Notes: generated by a model not told the origin, from the letters alone. A stretch of DNA of 64,000 nucleotides from Clostridium sp. LS (GCF_002760435.1 NZ_AUUU01000013.1:1-64000), one strand, 5' to 3'; shown: positions 16,484 to 25,436, counted from the first letter of the stretch. Program-made: numbers and translations.

Positions 16484-18463
16484 ATGAAAATAATAAATAA
16501 TTTTGATGATAAGATTAGATTTATTGATAATACAAACATATATCATGCACTTATTAATTCAATTGCACAGGCAATATGGGAAACTGACGCAAATGGATTA
16601 GTTATTAATGATTCCCCATCCTGGAGAGCTTATACAGGACAAACTTATGAAGAGTGGGTTGATCAGGGGTGGCTTAATGCTGTACATCCTAATGATAGAG
16701 GATACGCTGAAATACAATGGCGAGAAGCTATTATGACATCAAAAAATCTAAACATTGAGTCTCGTATAAGAAGCTTTAATGGTGAATGGAAATGGAATAA
16801 TATAATTGCTTCGCCTATACTTAATTCTGATGGCAATATTCAAAAGTGGGTTGGGATAAATATGGATATTTCTCAGCATAAGAAAAAGAAAGATGATTTG
16901 AATGGATTTTATGGGTTATATCAAAAAATTGTTGAGGCAACTGATGAAGGTATTGTAATGATTGACGAACATGGGAGAATTAATTTTGTTAATGAGGCTT
17001 TAATTAAAATCCTTGGATATAAGGCAGAGGAAATTTTGTCTAGGGATGCTGTAGATTTCATATTTGAAGATGATATAAAAAAAGTTATGTCCTATCTTAA
17101 AAATGCCCAAAATGTTATTGATGAACGCTATGATTTAAAGATTAGAAAAAAGGATGGAAGTCATATATGGGCATTAATTGGAGCTATTACTATTAAAAAT
17201 GAAAGTGATAATTACAGGGGCAGCTTAGTAATGCTTATAGATATAACAAATAAGAAGAATTATGAACAGGAGCTTAAGGTAAATGTGGAAGAATATTTTC
17301 AAATTATAGATAGCTCTTCTGAAGGCTCGTTTATTCATGATCTTGAGAGGAATGAAAGCTATTTCTCCAATCAGTGGAAAAAAAGACTTGGAATTGAGCA
17401 TTTGTCACCTCGGGAAGCTGCCACTGCAATCATAGAGAAGTCGCATCCAAATGATAGATCGGCTATACATAAAGCATATTCCAAAGCTTTGAAACAAAAG
17501 TTACCGAAAGTAAGTATGGAGTTTAGAGCAAAAACAGTAGATTCAGGATATATATGGGTATTAGAGCAGGCTAAAATTATTTATAATGAAGAAGGTAAAC
17601 CTGTTAAGTATTTGGGTACACATATGGATATTAATAATCGAAAAAAAGTGGAAAAGAATTTAAAGGAAACCTTGGAGGTTCAGGATCAGGTGTTCGCTAA
17701 CATTTCACATGAACTTAGGACACCTTTAAATGTAATTTTCAGTACAAATCAATTATTAGAAATGTACTTGAAAAATGATACTTTTTTGGATAATAAGGAT
17801 AAAATTATCAAAGGTTTGAGTACCATCAAGCAAAACTGTTATAGATTTACCAAAATTATAAATAATATAGTTGATTTATCTAAAATAGAATCCGGTTTTT
17901 TTAAGCTAAATATGTCTAACGAAAATATAGTATTGATAATTGAAGACATTGTTGAGTCAGTGGCAAGTTACATTGAGCAAAGCAGCTTATCCATTATTTT
18001 TGATACCAATGTTGAAGAAAAGATTATAGCCTGTGATGCTTATAAAATTGAAAGAGTTATGCTTAACTTGATTTCTAATGCAATTAAGTTTACCAACCCA
18101 GGGGGCAAAATATTCGTTAATTTAACTGATAAAGGTAATCATGTAGAAATATCAGTAAAAGATACTGGAATAGGAATGGAAAAGAAATATCTTAAAAGTA
18201 TTTTTAAAAGATATCATCAAATAGATAAGACTCTTTCCAGAAATGCTGAAGGAAGTGGTATTGGATTAAACCTAGTAAAATCAATTGTTAAGCTTCATGG
18301 GGGGAAAATAAGTGCTGATAGCAAAGTTGATGAGGGCACTTCATTTAATATAAGTCTTCCTGCAAGGCTTATGAAAAAAACAAACTCAAATGGCTTTGTT
18401 AAACCTACGAATAATAAAATAGAAATGATGAATATAGAATTCTCAGACATATATTCAATTTAG
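16484..18463 (+). CDS. Cytoplasmic sensor histidine kinase with three PAS domains
   Basis: This 659-residue protein lacks membrane spans. Three PAS/PAC modules are visible: about residues 20-135 (ending KWVGINMDISQHKK), 145-260 (GRINFVNEALIKILGY, ending MLIDITNKKN) and 270-390 (ending YLGTHMDINNRKK). The HisKA box is FANISHELRTPLN near residue 408 with the phosphoacceptor His. The ATPase domain has the N box LISNAIKFTNPGG near 528, G1 DTGIGM near 558, and G2 GSGIGLNLVKSIVKLHGG near 592. No response regulator gene is adjacent, so it is an orphan kinase. Its signal is unknown; linkage to the sugar-binding proteins is only positional. Confidence 0.93.
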   Translation: MKIINNFDDKIRFIDNTNIYHALINSIAQAIWETDANGLVINDSPSWRAYTGQTYEEWVDQGWLNAVHPNDRGYAEIQWREAIMTSKNLNIESRIRSFNGEWKWNNIIASPILNSDGNIQKWVGINMDISQHKKKKDDLNGFYGLYQKIVEATDEGIVMIDEHGRINFVNEALIKILGYKAEEILSRDAVDFIFEDDIKKVMSYLKNAQNVIDERYDLKIRKKDGSHIWALIGAITIKNESDNYRGSLVMLIDITNKKNYEQELKVNVEEYFQIIDSSSEGSFIHDLERNESYFSNQWKKRLGIEHLSPREAATAIIEKSHPNDRSAIHKAYSKALKQKLPKVSMEFRAKTVDSGYIWVLEQAKIIYNEEGKPVKYLGTHMDINNRKKVEKNLKETLEVQDQVFANISHELRTPLNVIFSTNQLLEMYLKNDTFLDNKDKIIKGLSTIKQNCYRFTKIINNIVDLSKIESGFFKLNMSNENIVLIIEDIVESVASYIEQSSLSIIFDTNVEEKIIACDAYKIERVMLNLISNAIKFTNPGGKIFVNLTDKGNHVEISVKDTGIGMEKKYLKSIFKRYHQIDKTLSRNAEGSGIGLNLVKSIVKLHGGKISADSKVDEGTSFNISLPARLMKKTNSNGFVKPTNNKIEMMNIEFSDIYSI

Positions 18464-18500
18464 TCAAAATATTCAAGTTTTATGTCAGGATTTTCTTGTT

Positions 18501-18535
18501 AGGTGCAGTCATTAATTTGGCTGCATCTTTTTGCT
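18501..18535 (+). terminator. Terminator of the PAS kinase gene
   Basis: Stem GGTGCAGTC with GGCTGCATC (G-T pairs allowed) followed by a five-T run, about 40 bases after the stop. Confidence 0.75.
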
Positions 18536-18714
18536 CAAAAAATATAACGATGGAACATATAATAGTAAATTGTGTTTGCTTGTTCATTAAAATTAATCTT
18601 CCTAAATTATACAGCTTATTTTTATTTGAAAATATAAAAGAAAATTATGCATTCTAGTTAGATTAAATTATGTATGGTAAAATATAGTTATATTCAAAGG
18701 AGTATTTGTTAAAG

Positions 18715-18818
18715 ATGCAGAATAAAAATGAGAATGGAAAGAATGTTTTAGTTTTGAATATATAAAAAATGATATGAGTTATATGTTGGATAAGACTAGA
18801 AATATTAAGAGGTATTAA
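18715..18818 (+). pseudogene. Possible decayed small gene before kptA
   Basis: AAGGAG precedes an ATG at 18715 that opens a 16-codon frame (MQNKNENGKNV). In a neighbouring frame the reading continues as [21 protein letters not shown] to a stop just before kptA. The two pieces could be one frameshifted small gene. The rest of the 359-base gap holds only the kinase terminator. Confidence 0.25.
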
Positions 18819-18822
18819 AATA

Positions 18823-19371
18823 ATGATAAACAAAGAAGATATGAGAATCAGCAAATTTATTAGCCTTATATTAAGGCATAAACCAGAAGAAATTGGATTA
18901 AAATTAGATGATTATGGATATATAAAGACTTTAGATTTAATCAATGGATTAAAGCGAAAAGGATATAAAGTAACATTCTCGGATATAGAAAGAATTGTGG
19001 ATGAAGATAATAAACAAAGATATTCATTTAATGGTGATAAAAGCAAAATTAAAGCTAATCAAGGGCATTCTATCGCTGTAAATCTTGAATTGAAGTCTGT
19101 AGAGCCGCCCAAAGTATTATATCATGGAACAGCAACAAGGTTTGAAGAAATCATATGTAAAGAAGGAATTAAGAAGCAAAGCAGACAATATGTTCATCTA
19201 TCAGCAGATATAGAGACCGCAGCAAAAGTAGGTAGGAGGCATGGTGAGTTAGTTATTTTTGAAATTGATAGTTCACAAATGTATAAAGATGGTTATAAAT
19301 TCTTTTTATCTGAAAACAAAGTATGGTTAACTGATTATGTGCCAATAAAATATTTAAGTAAAGAATTATAG
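18823..19371 (+). CDS. kptA: RNA 2'-phosphotransferase (Tpt1/KptA family)
   Basis: This 182-residue protein belongs to the KptA/Tpt1 family, which in eukaryotes removes the 2'-phosphate from spliced tRNA using NAD+ and in bacteria has uncertain substrates. The N-terminal winged helix reads [18 protein letters not shown] with the catalytic Arg-His. The ADP-ribosyltransferase half has [13 protein letters not shown] near residue 103, [17 protein letters not shown] near 125 with the catalytic Arg, and [19 protein letters not shown] at the end. Length is typical. It is a stand-alone gene, terminated by a hairpin shared with the convergent gene. Confidence 0.92.
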   Translation: MINKEDMRISKFISLILRHKPEEIGLKLDDYGYIKTLDLINGLKRKGYKVTFSDIERIVDEDNKQRYSFNGDKSKIKANQGHSIAVNLELKSVEPPKVLYHGTATRFEEIICKEGIKKQSRQYVHLSADIETAAKVGRRHGELVIFEIDSSQMYKDGYKFFLSENKVWLTDYVPIKYLSKEL

Positions 19372-19399
19372 TTAATATTTGAATTTTTAGGAGAATAAC

Positions 19400-19576
19400 A
19401 TGAATCTAATTGAACAAATTGAGTTTTGTAGACTGGCAACTATATGTGGACTATATTCAAAAAAGGGATTGCGTCCGATCCCTTTATTCTTTATACTTCA
19501 CTATGGCACTTACTCATTGGAGTATACCATATCCTCAAAATATTTAATATCAGTATCAAAGTTAGGAACAGCTTGA
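19400..19576 (+). pseudogene. Possible 5' gene remnant, 58 codons
   Basis: TTTTAGGAGAATAAC precedes an ATG that opens a 58-codon frame starting MNLIEQIEFCRLATICG. It begins 28 bases after kptA, as a next operon gene would, but soon runs through the shared terminator and antisense into the ketopantoate reductase gene. The start looks genuine and the rest looks accidental, so it may be the head of a gene truncated when the reductase/decarboxylase pair was inserted. Confidence 0.3.
19462..19485. terminator. Bidirectional terminator between kptA and panE-like gene
   Basis: Stem AAAGGGAT with ATCCCTTT, flanked by A-rich DNA on the left and T-rich DNA on the right, lies between two convergent genes. 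Confidence 0.75.
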
Positions 19577-20544
19577 GACGCTTCAGCTGACTTTAATAAC
19601 TTTACAACCATATCGTTATATGGTGTTAGAATGCCTTTACTTTTTGCAAGTCTTGGAACGACTCCATTAATAAAATCTATTTCAGTTTTATTTTTCTTTT
19701 CTAAATCTTGTAACATACTCGCTTTTAAAAGTCGGAATGGTTCCAGTATCCTTTTTAGTGTTTGAATACGTTCTGGAATATCATGTTTACTATTCAATTC
19801 CAAAGATGCAATATTAAATCCATTTAGTTTAGCAAATTTTACACCATTTGCGTGTCCAACCTTTATTGTTTCATCTATAATATGGACTGCACTGCCAATT
19901 GCAATTTCATTATCAAGAATATCGCCATATTTACAATTTAACGCTGCTGATAATCCACTAAACGCATTGTTAATTAGTAATTTTGACCACTTTGTTCCAA
20001 TTAAGTTATCGGAAATATGTGTTCCTCCAACAAGATCTAAGATAGATTTGATAACCTGTATTCTCTCTGTGATTTCTCCACTCAATTCCCCAATTTGAAA
20101 AGCATACTTTTTAAACTGATTAAATTCTGTTGTAAGGCTTGATACCCCTGGCTCAATAAACGTAGCTCCAAATTCAACAGAACCAGCAACTACACGATTT
20201 TGTCCAACAATGGAAGTCACTTTCTCTTCTGGTATTCCGTTTTGTAAAGAGAGAACTACGCTGTCTTCTCCTAAAAATGGCAGCAAACTTTGAAGAACAG
20301 AATCATTATATAACTGTTTCGTTAAAAGTAAGACTAAATCATATTTACCTGACATGTTATCAGGGGTAATGGCTTTCACTGATGTCTCAAAATTAGTAGT
20401 GCCAGTAATATTTGCTCCCGCTTTATTTAAAGCATCAACATGTTCCTGGTAGACATCAATTAATTCAACATCTTTTCCACCGGCTGAAATATAAGCGCCA
20501 GCGATTGTACCTAAAGAACCTGTACCTAAAACTGCAATCCTCAT
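19510..20544 (-). CDS. Ketopantoate reductase family protein (PanE/ApbA-like)
   Basis: This 344-residue NADPH-dependent reductase has the N-terminal Rossmann motif VLGTGSLG (residues 5-12) and the C-terminal helical domain with GTKWSKLLINNAFSGLSA near residue 182, where the catalytic lysine of PanE lies. Members reduce 2-dehydropantoate for pantothenate, but many paralogs act on other 2-keto acids. It is slightly longer than typical PanE (about 300). Its stop is near the shared terminator, and it follows the acetoacetate decarboxylase gene by 15 bases, so they form a two-gene operon. Without panB/panC neighbours, a substrate other than ketopantoate is plausible. Codons look less AT-biased than the neighbours. 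Confidence 0.8.
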   Translation of the reverse strand: MRIAVLGTGSLGTIAGAYISAGGKDVELIDVYQEHVDALNKAGANITGTTNFETSVKAITPDNMSGKYDLVLLLTKQLYNDSVLQSLLPFLGEDSVVLSLQNGIPEEKVTSIVGQNRVVAGSVEFGATFIEPGVSSLTTEFNQFKKYAFQIGELSGEITERIQVIKSILDLVGGTHISDNLIGTKWSKLLINNAFSGLSAALNCKYGDILDNEIAIGSAVHIIDETIKVGHANGVKFAKLNGFNIASLELNSKHDIPERIQTLKRILEPFRLLKASMLQDLEKKNKTEIDFINGVVPRLAKSKGILTPYNDMVVKLLKSAEASQAVPNFDTDIKYFEDMVYSNE

Positions 20545-20559
20545 TCAAAGCTCCTCCTT

Positions 20560-21315
20560 TTATTTTTTCTCCAAATAGTTATAAACTGGTTGTGCAGCAT
20601 TTAAAGTTAAATCAGTTAAGATGTGGGATGCTGAAACTATCTCTAATACTGGCAAATCTGCAAGAGGTGCTAAAGCATGTTCAAACAATTGAAGCCGAGC
20701 AGGTCCTGTCCATGCCCACTTAACTTCTACATTTGTAATTTGTGTCCGCACTAAATCACAAAAACGGAATTGACCATCATAGCCAAGTTCCATCTTTACC
20801 ATGAAATTTGGACGGCGTATTTCTTCCAATGCTTCTTCTTTCGACATCTCGACGTGTTTGTATCCCATTGTTGCAGTTGCCACACGAAGTGTCCCATAAT
20901 CAAGAAGTCCAACCAATGTTTCATTATCCTGATAAAGTTTTGGATTTCCCCACTTCTTTGGATAAGCACTTAACTCTCGTCCGCTTGCGATTGCAGGGAA
21001 GTTATCAACATACATCGAATGGATGTAATCGCCGTTTTCTCCATTAAAACTTACTGGTATCACCTGACCAGCTTCTGTGTATCCGCCAAGCCCTGTGACG
21101 TCATGCATCCGCATAAGTTCAAAACGTACAATTGGGTTATTTTCATCAATTTTTAGTGGTTCTGGAACAGCATTGCGTAACATCTTTGGGTTAGTTCGAT
21201 AATAAATATTTAAATATTCTCGATCAGTAAATTTATAAAATGGTGGCGATGGATAAGCCGGTGCAGTCAGAGGGGTATTAAGATTCTTGAGTACATCATG
21301 TACATCTATTTTCAT
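20560..21315 (-). CDS. adc: Acetoacetate decarboxylase
   Basis: This 251-residue protein closely follows solventogenic-clostridial Adc. It has TPLTAPAYPSPPFYKF near residue 13, VPEPLKIDENNPIVRFE near 46, YTEAGQAIPVSFNG-like text near 75, and the active-site segment GRELSAYPKKWG with the Schiff-base lysine near 110. The reaction is acetoacetate to acetone plus CO2. The ATG at 21315 is chosen because the upstream ATG at 21327 touches the AAAGG ribosome binding site. It is paired with a ketopantoate reductase-like gene, not with ctfA/ctfB, so it is not the usual sol-operon copy; a second adc elsewhere is likely. The pair is less AT-rich than its surroundings. Confidence 0.92.
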   Translation of the reverse strand: MKIDVHDVLKNLNTPLTAPAYPSPPFYKFTDREYLNIYYRTNPKMLRNAVPEPLKIDENNPIVRFELMRMHDVTGLGGYTEAGQVIPVSFNGENGDYIHSMYVDNFPAIASGRELSAYPKKWGNPKLYQDNETLVGLLDYGTLRVATATMGYKHVEMSKEEALEEIRRPNFMVKMELGYDGQFRFCDLVRTQITNVEVKWAWTGPARLQLFEHALAPLADLPVLEIVSASHILTDLTLNAAQPVYNYLEKK

Positions 21316-21601
21316 GTTTTTACGCATCCTTTCTTGCTTTCATTTCATTCAATTTTTCTCTAGCAATTCTTGTTCTATAATCACTTTGGAACTTTTTTGT
21401 GTTAAATAGTTCTTGGTTTTACAAATTTATTATATTAAAGAAATTACTAACATATATATCATACCATGTATTTATGACAAAATAAAATTAATCTATTTAA
21501 AAAATATTAATGTGATTAGAAATGAATACAATAAAACTTCAATATCTAGTTGATGTAAGTGCGCTCAGCTTCTTTTGCAGGAGTAGCAAGAAATTTTAGA
21601 G

Positions 21602-21751
21602 TTAGATTATTGCATGATTTATTGAAAAGTGATGTAGGAGTGTAAAAACTGGGCACATTAAGCTTGTTATAGCTAATATAGACATAAGCTTATGATGTTC
21701 TTTGGAAGCTAAATCATTTTTTGATAGTTCGGATTTTTTCTTTTTTGCCAT
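21602..21751 (-). CDS. Small membrane peptide, 49 residues
   Basis: A good AAAGGAG site eight bases upstream of the ATG opens a 49-residue frame starting MAKKKKSELSKNDLASKEHH, followed by one hydrophobic segment (about residues 22-41). It could be a small membrane protein or the start of a truncated one. It lies upstream of adc on the same strand, separated by about 290 bases with no obvious terminator. I do not recognise the family. The remaining part of the 684-base gap (21328-21601) shows no gene. Confidence 0.5.
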   Translation of the reverse strand: MAKKKKSELSKNDLASKEHHKLMSILAITSLMCPVFTLLHHFSINHAII

Positions 21752-21806
21752 AAATATTCTCCTTTAATAATGTTCTTATTTAGGATAGATGAATAAACAG
21801 TGCATA

Positions 21807-21890
21807 TTCTAATATTCTGCACCATATTTATTCTTCAGAATATTACTTTAGAAGAATATATATTCTAAACAATATTACCATAATATTTTT
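21807..21890. promoter_or_regulatory. Cluster of AATATTCT/AGAATATT motifs upstream of spo0M
   Basis: The sequence contains repeated TATTCT and AGAATA elements, including the perfect palindrome AGAATATATATTCT near 21862-21875 and TTCTTCAGAATA nearby. They lie between the divergent small membrane gene and spo0M and could be repressor sites. The plus-strand spo0M promoter is probably at 21930-21990. Confidence 0.4.
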
Positions 21891-22011
21891 TGAATAATAT
21901 GCGTCAAAATTAGTGTTAAATTTCAAATTTAATTTTAAAATACTGATAAATGTGGTATAATTATGATGTAAATATATATTATGGAAAGTATTACTTTAGG
22001 AGGATTTTTAT

Positions 22012-22830
22012 ATGTCTTTTTTTAAACGTGCCATGGCTACCATGGGAATTGGATCAGCGAAAATAGATACTGTACTTGAAGGAAATAGCTTTAGAGTAGG
22101 TGAGGAATTTAATGGGAAGATTTATGTTAAGGGAGGTAATGTTGATCAATATATTAATAAAATAACAGTTAAGTTGATGACATATTATTTGACAGAAGAA
22201 ATTAAGAGGTCTGTTGATGATGATAATAACGAAAAAGAAGAAATTATTACAGAAAGACACAATATTATAATAGATCAAATTGAATTTGTAGAATCATTTA
22301 CTATAGAGGCTAAGCAAACAGTGGATTTTGATTTTTCATTTAAGATTCCTGAAATTACTCCAATTACTTTGGAGAGACAAGCAGTTTGGATAGAAACAGA
22401 TTTAGATATTTCAGCGGGAATAGATTCATCAGATAGAGATTATATAGAAATATTGCCACATCCATATGTTCAACATATTTTTGATATACTTTCAGATTTA
22501 GGTTTTCAAGTAATTGAATGTGAGCAGAAATATACTGCCTTTGATGGAAGAGCCCTTCCAATAGTTCAAGAATTTAAGTTTAGACCTACAAGTTTTTTAC
22601 ATGGAGAAGTGGATGACCTTGAAATAATATTTAATTTATGTAATCATGGCTTAGAAATGTATGTTGAAATAGATAGAAAGCTAAGGGGAATTAAAGGATT
22701 TTTCCTAGAGTGTTTAGATCTTGATGAGAGCGTAATTCGTATAAGGTTTGATGGAGAAAGTTTTGAAAATGATAACGGAGAAATTCAAGAAGAAATTTGC
22801 AATAGGTTGATACAAAAGGTTCAGGTTTAG
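22012..22830 (+). CDS. spo0M: Sporulation control protein Spo0M, arrestin-like
   Basis: This 272-residue protein matches the Spo0M family, arrestin-like beta-sandwich proteins that influence sporulation timing and cell shape in Bacillus. The start MSFFKRAMATMGIGSAKIDT, the EFNGKIYVKGGNVDQYINKI segment near residue 34, and the later DGRALPIVQEFKFRP are family-like. An AGGAGG site precedes the ATG. No membrane span is present. It is monocistronic, followed by a decayed insertion sequence. Confidence 0.9.
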   Translation: MSFFKRAMATMGIGSAKIDTVLEGNSFRVGEEFNGKIYVKGGNVDQYINKITVKLMTYYLTEEIKRSVDDDNNEKEEIITERHNIIIDQIEFVESFTIEAKQTVDFDFSFKIPEITPITLERQAVWIETDLDISAGIDSSDRDYIEILPHPYVQHIFDILSDLGFQVIECEQKYTAFDGRALPIVQEFKFRPTSFLHGEVDDLEIIFNLCNHGLEMYVEIDRKLRGIKGFFLECLDLDESVIRIRFDGESFENDNGEIQEEICNRLIQKVQV

Positions 22831-22892
22831 CATATATGTTGGGTGTTTAATATTTAATTAATCTAAAAAAATACCTATGTAATAGAGGATAA

Positions 22893-23592
22893 ACTGAACC
22901 GCCCTCTGTCAAGTAGGCAGGGTAAATAATAAAAATTATGTTACTAAGGTATGATTTCGATATTCTATTGGAGTCATACCTTTTAGCTTACTCTGTAATC
23001 TTCTTGTATTATATAATTCTATGTATTCATCAATAGCTTTTTTAAGTTCATCAAATGTATCAAATTGTCTTAGATAATACATTTGAGATTTTATAATGCT
23101 CGAAAAGCCTTAAATTGGACCATTATATATGCAACATGCTACTCTAGACATACCTTGGGTTGCATTAATGCTATCTAATTTATTTTTGAAAATTTTACTT
23201 GTATATTGGAATCCTCATTTAATGTTATACGTCTATATCCATAAATTCCTTTAACTTCTGAATAAATTTTAATGATTTCATTTAATATCATAGAATTTTC
23301 TTTGATTCTTGAACTTTCTTTACGGTTAGTCCATTTATAATAAGAAGCACGAGAAATCTTTACATATTTGCACAATTCAGAAATTGAATATTCAATAGTA
23401 TGTAATTCTTTTATCATTTGTTCTAGAAGTATTTAATCTATCTACCTCATTTCTATTTCCTTAAATTTTTTTAAGAAATCATTCTCCATTCTTAAACGTC
23501 TATTTTCAGATTCTAAAAGCTTTAATTGTGTAGAAATCTTCTGTTATATAAACAGTTTTATTATTTCAACTGTCTACTATAAAGGGAGTATA
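22893..23592 (-). mobile_element. Internally deleted IS3-family insertion sequence
   Basis: The two ends are imperfect inverted repeats: 22910-22934 contains AGTAGGCAGGGTAAATAATAAAA, and the reverse complement of 23557-23580 reads AGTAGACAGTTGAAATAATAAAA, so both ends share an AGTAG-x-CAG core and an AAATAATAAAA tail. Inside, fragments of orfA and orfB read on the minus strand. At about 700 bp it is roughly half the usual IS3 size, so it is a dead remnant. No clear target duplication is visible. Confidence 0.8.
22936..23417 (-). pseudogene. IS3-family transposase OrfB remnant
   Basis: The N-terminal piece (23175-23417) has the IS150-like SISELCKYVKISRASYYKW and GIYGYRRI text. A direct jump then leads to the C-terminal piece (22936-23170) with INATQGMSR, FDELKKAIDEYIELYNTRR and KGMTPIEYRNH. 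The middle of the DDE integrase core is missing, and a TAA replaces the Glu-containing codon region in GP-x-x-GF. Upstream, on the same strand at about 23446-23540, the end of orfA is visible (LKLLESENRRLRMENDFLKK). It is inactive. Confidence 0.85.
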
Positions 23593-24406
23593 TCAAAAAT
23601 ATATGTCTTAATTTAGTGTAATAAAATGTTTAATAGGTAATTTATGAAAAAATATGTTAGCAAATTAAAAAAAATATAATCTGTTAAAAAATTTAATAGT
23701 AATCTAAATAAAGAATTGTATAGAATACTACTAAATTCTGAGAAGATAGTATTTTTAATATCTAGCCCAAACTAGTGAGGGAAAAGTGTGGGAAAATTTT
23801 ATAGTATGAATCGTTGATTATTCAAGGCATCCTACATATATAACTTGAAAATTTTAATCTAGTAATGAAAATCGCCATATAAATATAATATCAGTTCTTA
23901 TCAAGGATTTAGAATGAGGAGCCAACATAGTGAGTTGTGCTCCTCATTTGGTTTTTGTATGTTTATATATAAAGAGCAAACATTACTAAATAACAGACGA
24001 TAGTAATTTATTAGAGGGTCATAATTAAAGCTTGAAGTAAAACTTTAATTCATATAGCTAGCTATAATTTAAAAATAACTATCTGAGTAAGCATAATTAG
24101 TTAGCCGGGCATAAAGTATCTAGATAAACAAATTATAAAAATATATAGAATTGATTAATGTTAAAGATATGAATTATTTTGAGGTTATGCAGTAACGGTA
24201 GACTTTTATATAAGACGTATATTGGCTATAATGTTAATAAAAGATTGTATCTAAGCATAACAAAGTACTGTTATGATATTTAGAAATATAATTATATATG
24301 TTAAAATACTATTAACTTAATAAATTTATATTATAGAAGTAAAGCCTTATTAAGAAAGATAAATTACAATATTAATACAAAACTATTTAGTTGAGGGGGT
24401 GCATTG
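23593..24406. other. Gene-free region with one orphan terminator
   Basis: About 810 bases without a supportable gene. A strong terminator-like hairpin (AATGAGGAGCCAAC with GTTGTGCTCCTCATT, one bulge, then a T-run) lies at 23913-23957, although no gene reads into it; it may be left from a lost gene. Confidence 0.6.
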
Positions 24407-25243
24407 GTGAAGCAAATAAATTATGAAGATATGATAATGAAAAGAGCAATGGATATATTTGCAGAAGAAGGTTTGAAATTCTTTGGTATAAATAAAAAAG
24501 TAAAAGGTACTGGATCTACTGAAATTGTTGTTCTTGAGATAAAGAATATGCTAATGGATTATACATTTTTAATGGAAGATGACAGTTATATACATTTTGA
24601 GTTTCAAACCACCGACAAGGGCATTTCAGACTTAAGAAGATTTAGAACTTATGAGGCACTTCTTAATTTTCAAACTGGTAAAGATGTTGAAACATATGTT
24701 GTTTATTCAGGAGACATTAAAGATCCTATAAGTGAATATACATGTGGAATTAATTCTTATCAAGTCAAGACAATATCAATGGCTGATAAAGATGGAGATG
24801 AAATATTTAATAATATAATAAACAAAATAAAAAATAAAGAAGAACTAAGCAATCACGATATTATATCATTAACATTTACACCAATAATGGGTGGTAAGCT
24901 TAGTAAAAGTGATAAGATAATAAATGCAATTAGAGTAGTTAAAGATATAGATAAAGATTATAGATATGACGTAGAGTCAATCCTATATGCTTTTGCAAGT
25001 AAATTTTTAGAAGGTAAAGATTTAGAGAAAGTAAGGGAGGAGATAAAGATGACTGAACTTGGTAGAAGCTTAATTGAAGAAGGCATGGAAAAGGGAATAG
25101 TTGAAGGAGAAAATAAAAAGACTATTGAGATTGTAAAAAATGCTATTAAAAAAGGAATGGACAATAGCATAATAAGTGATTTGACTGGGTTATCAAATGA
25201 AGAAATTGAGGGAATAAGAAAAGCTCTAAAATATAGCAATTAA
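24407..25243 (+). CDS. Rpn-family recombination-promoting nuclease / putative transposase
   Basis: This roughly 278-residue protein belongs to the Rpn/PD-(D/E)XK family. The nuclease core is visible as a conserved Asp in MLMDYTFLMEDD followed by the E-x-Q motif in YIHFEFQT (about residues 45-68), and LRRFRTYEALLN with conserved Arg/Tyr follows. The tail has EEGMEKGIVEGENKK, a helical region common to Rpn C-termini, and ends with a GLSNEEIEGIRK helix motif. The start is probably the GTG at 24407, seven bases after GAGGGGG, with a TTG at 24404 as alternative. An internal start with a strong ribosome binding site lies at 25049, and a second copy of the tail follows the stop. Rpn proteins promote RecA-independent recombination and phage defence in E. 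coli. Confidence 0.9.
   Translation: MKQINYEDMIMKRAMDIFAEEGLKFFGINKKVKGTGSTEIVVLEIKNMLMDYTFLMEDDSYIHFEFQTTDKGISDLRRFRTYEALLNFQTGKDVETYVVYSGDIKDPISEYTCGINSYQVKTISMADKDGDEIFNNIINKIKNKEELSNHDIISLTFTPIMGGKLSKSDKIINAIRVVKDIDKDYRYDVESILYAFASKFLEGKDLEKVREEIKMTELGRSLIEEGMEKGIVEGENKKTIEIVKNAIKKGMDNSIISDLTGLSNEEIEGIRKALKYSN
25049..25243 (+). CDS. Gene-within-gene: C-terminal Rpn tail protein (putative Rpn-S antitoxin)
   Basis: Inside the nuclease gene, in the same frame, AAGGGAGGAG (25033-25042) lies eight bases before an ATG at 25049. This start would give a 64-residue protein made only of the C-terminal tail (MTELGRSLIEEGMEKG to the end). In E. coli, rpn genes are known to encode such short in-frame products that bind and restrain the full-length nuclease. 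The ribosome binding site here is better than that of most genes in the window. Expression itself is inferred. Confidence 0.7.
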   Translation: MTELGRSLIEEGMEKGIVEGENKKTIEIVKNAIKKGMDNSIISDLTGLSNEEIEGIRKALKYSN

Positions 25244-25256
25244 GGACATAGAGATT

Positions 25257-25436
25257 ATGACTGAATTAGGTAAGAGTTTATTTGAAGAAGGTTTCCAAGA
25301 AGGTAAGCTAGAAAATGCAATAGAAACAGCTAGAAGAGCTATAAATCAAGGTATGAGTGACGAATTAATTAGTGATTTGGTTGGGCTATCTATAAGAGAA
25401 ATACAGATAATAAGAATAGTCGCTAAAACAAATTAA
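25257..25436 (+). CDS. Stand-alone second copy of the Rpn C-terminal tail
   Basis: This 59-residue protein starts 13 bases after the nuclease stop, with AAGGA overlapping the stop region. It aligns over its full length with the internal product at 25049: both begin MTELG(K/R)SL, both have EEG and EGK/EGE, an A-R/K helix, and a shared SDL(V/T)GLS-x-x-EI-x-x-IR segment. No nuclease core is present. It is probably a duplicated antitoxin or a spare tail for exchange. Start and frame are well supported by the alignment; function is inference. Confidence 0.65.
   Translation: MTELGKSLFEEGFQEGKLENAIETARRAINQGMSDELISDLVGLSIREIQIIRIVAKTN

Noticed and set aside
20560..21315. Sol operon
   Set aside because: adc is present but ctfA, ctfB and ald are not adjacent; the partner is a ketopantoate reductase-like gene.
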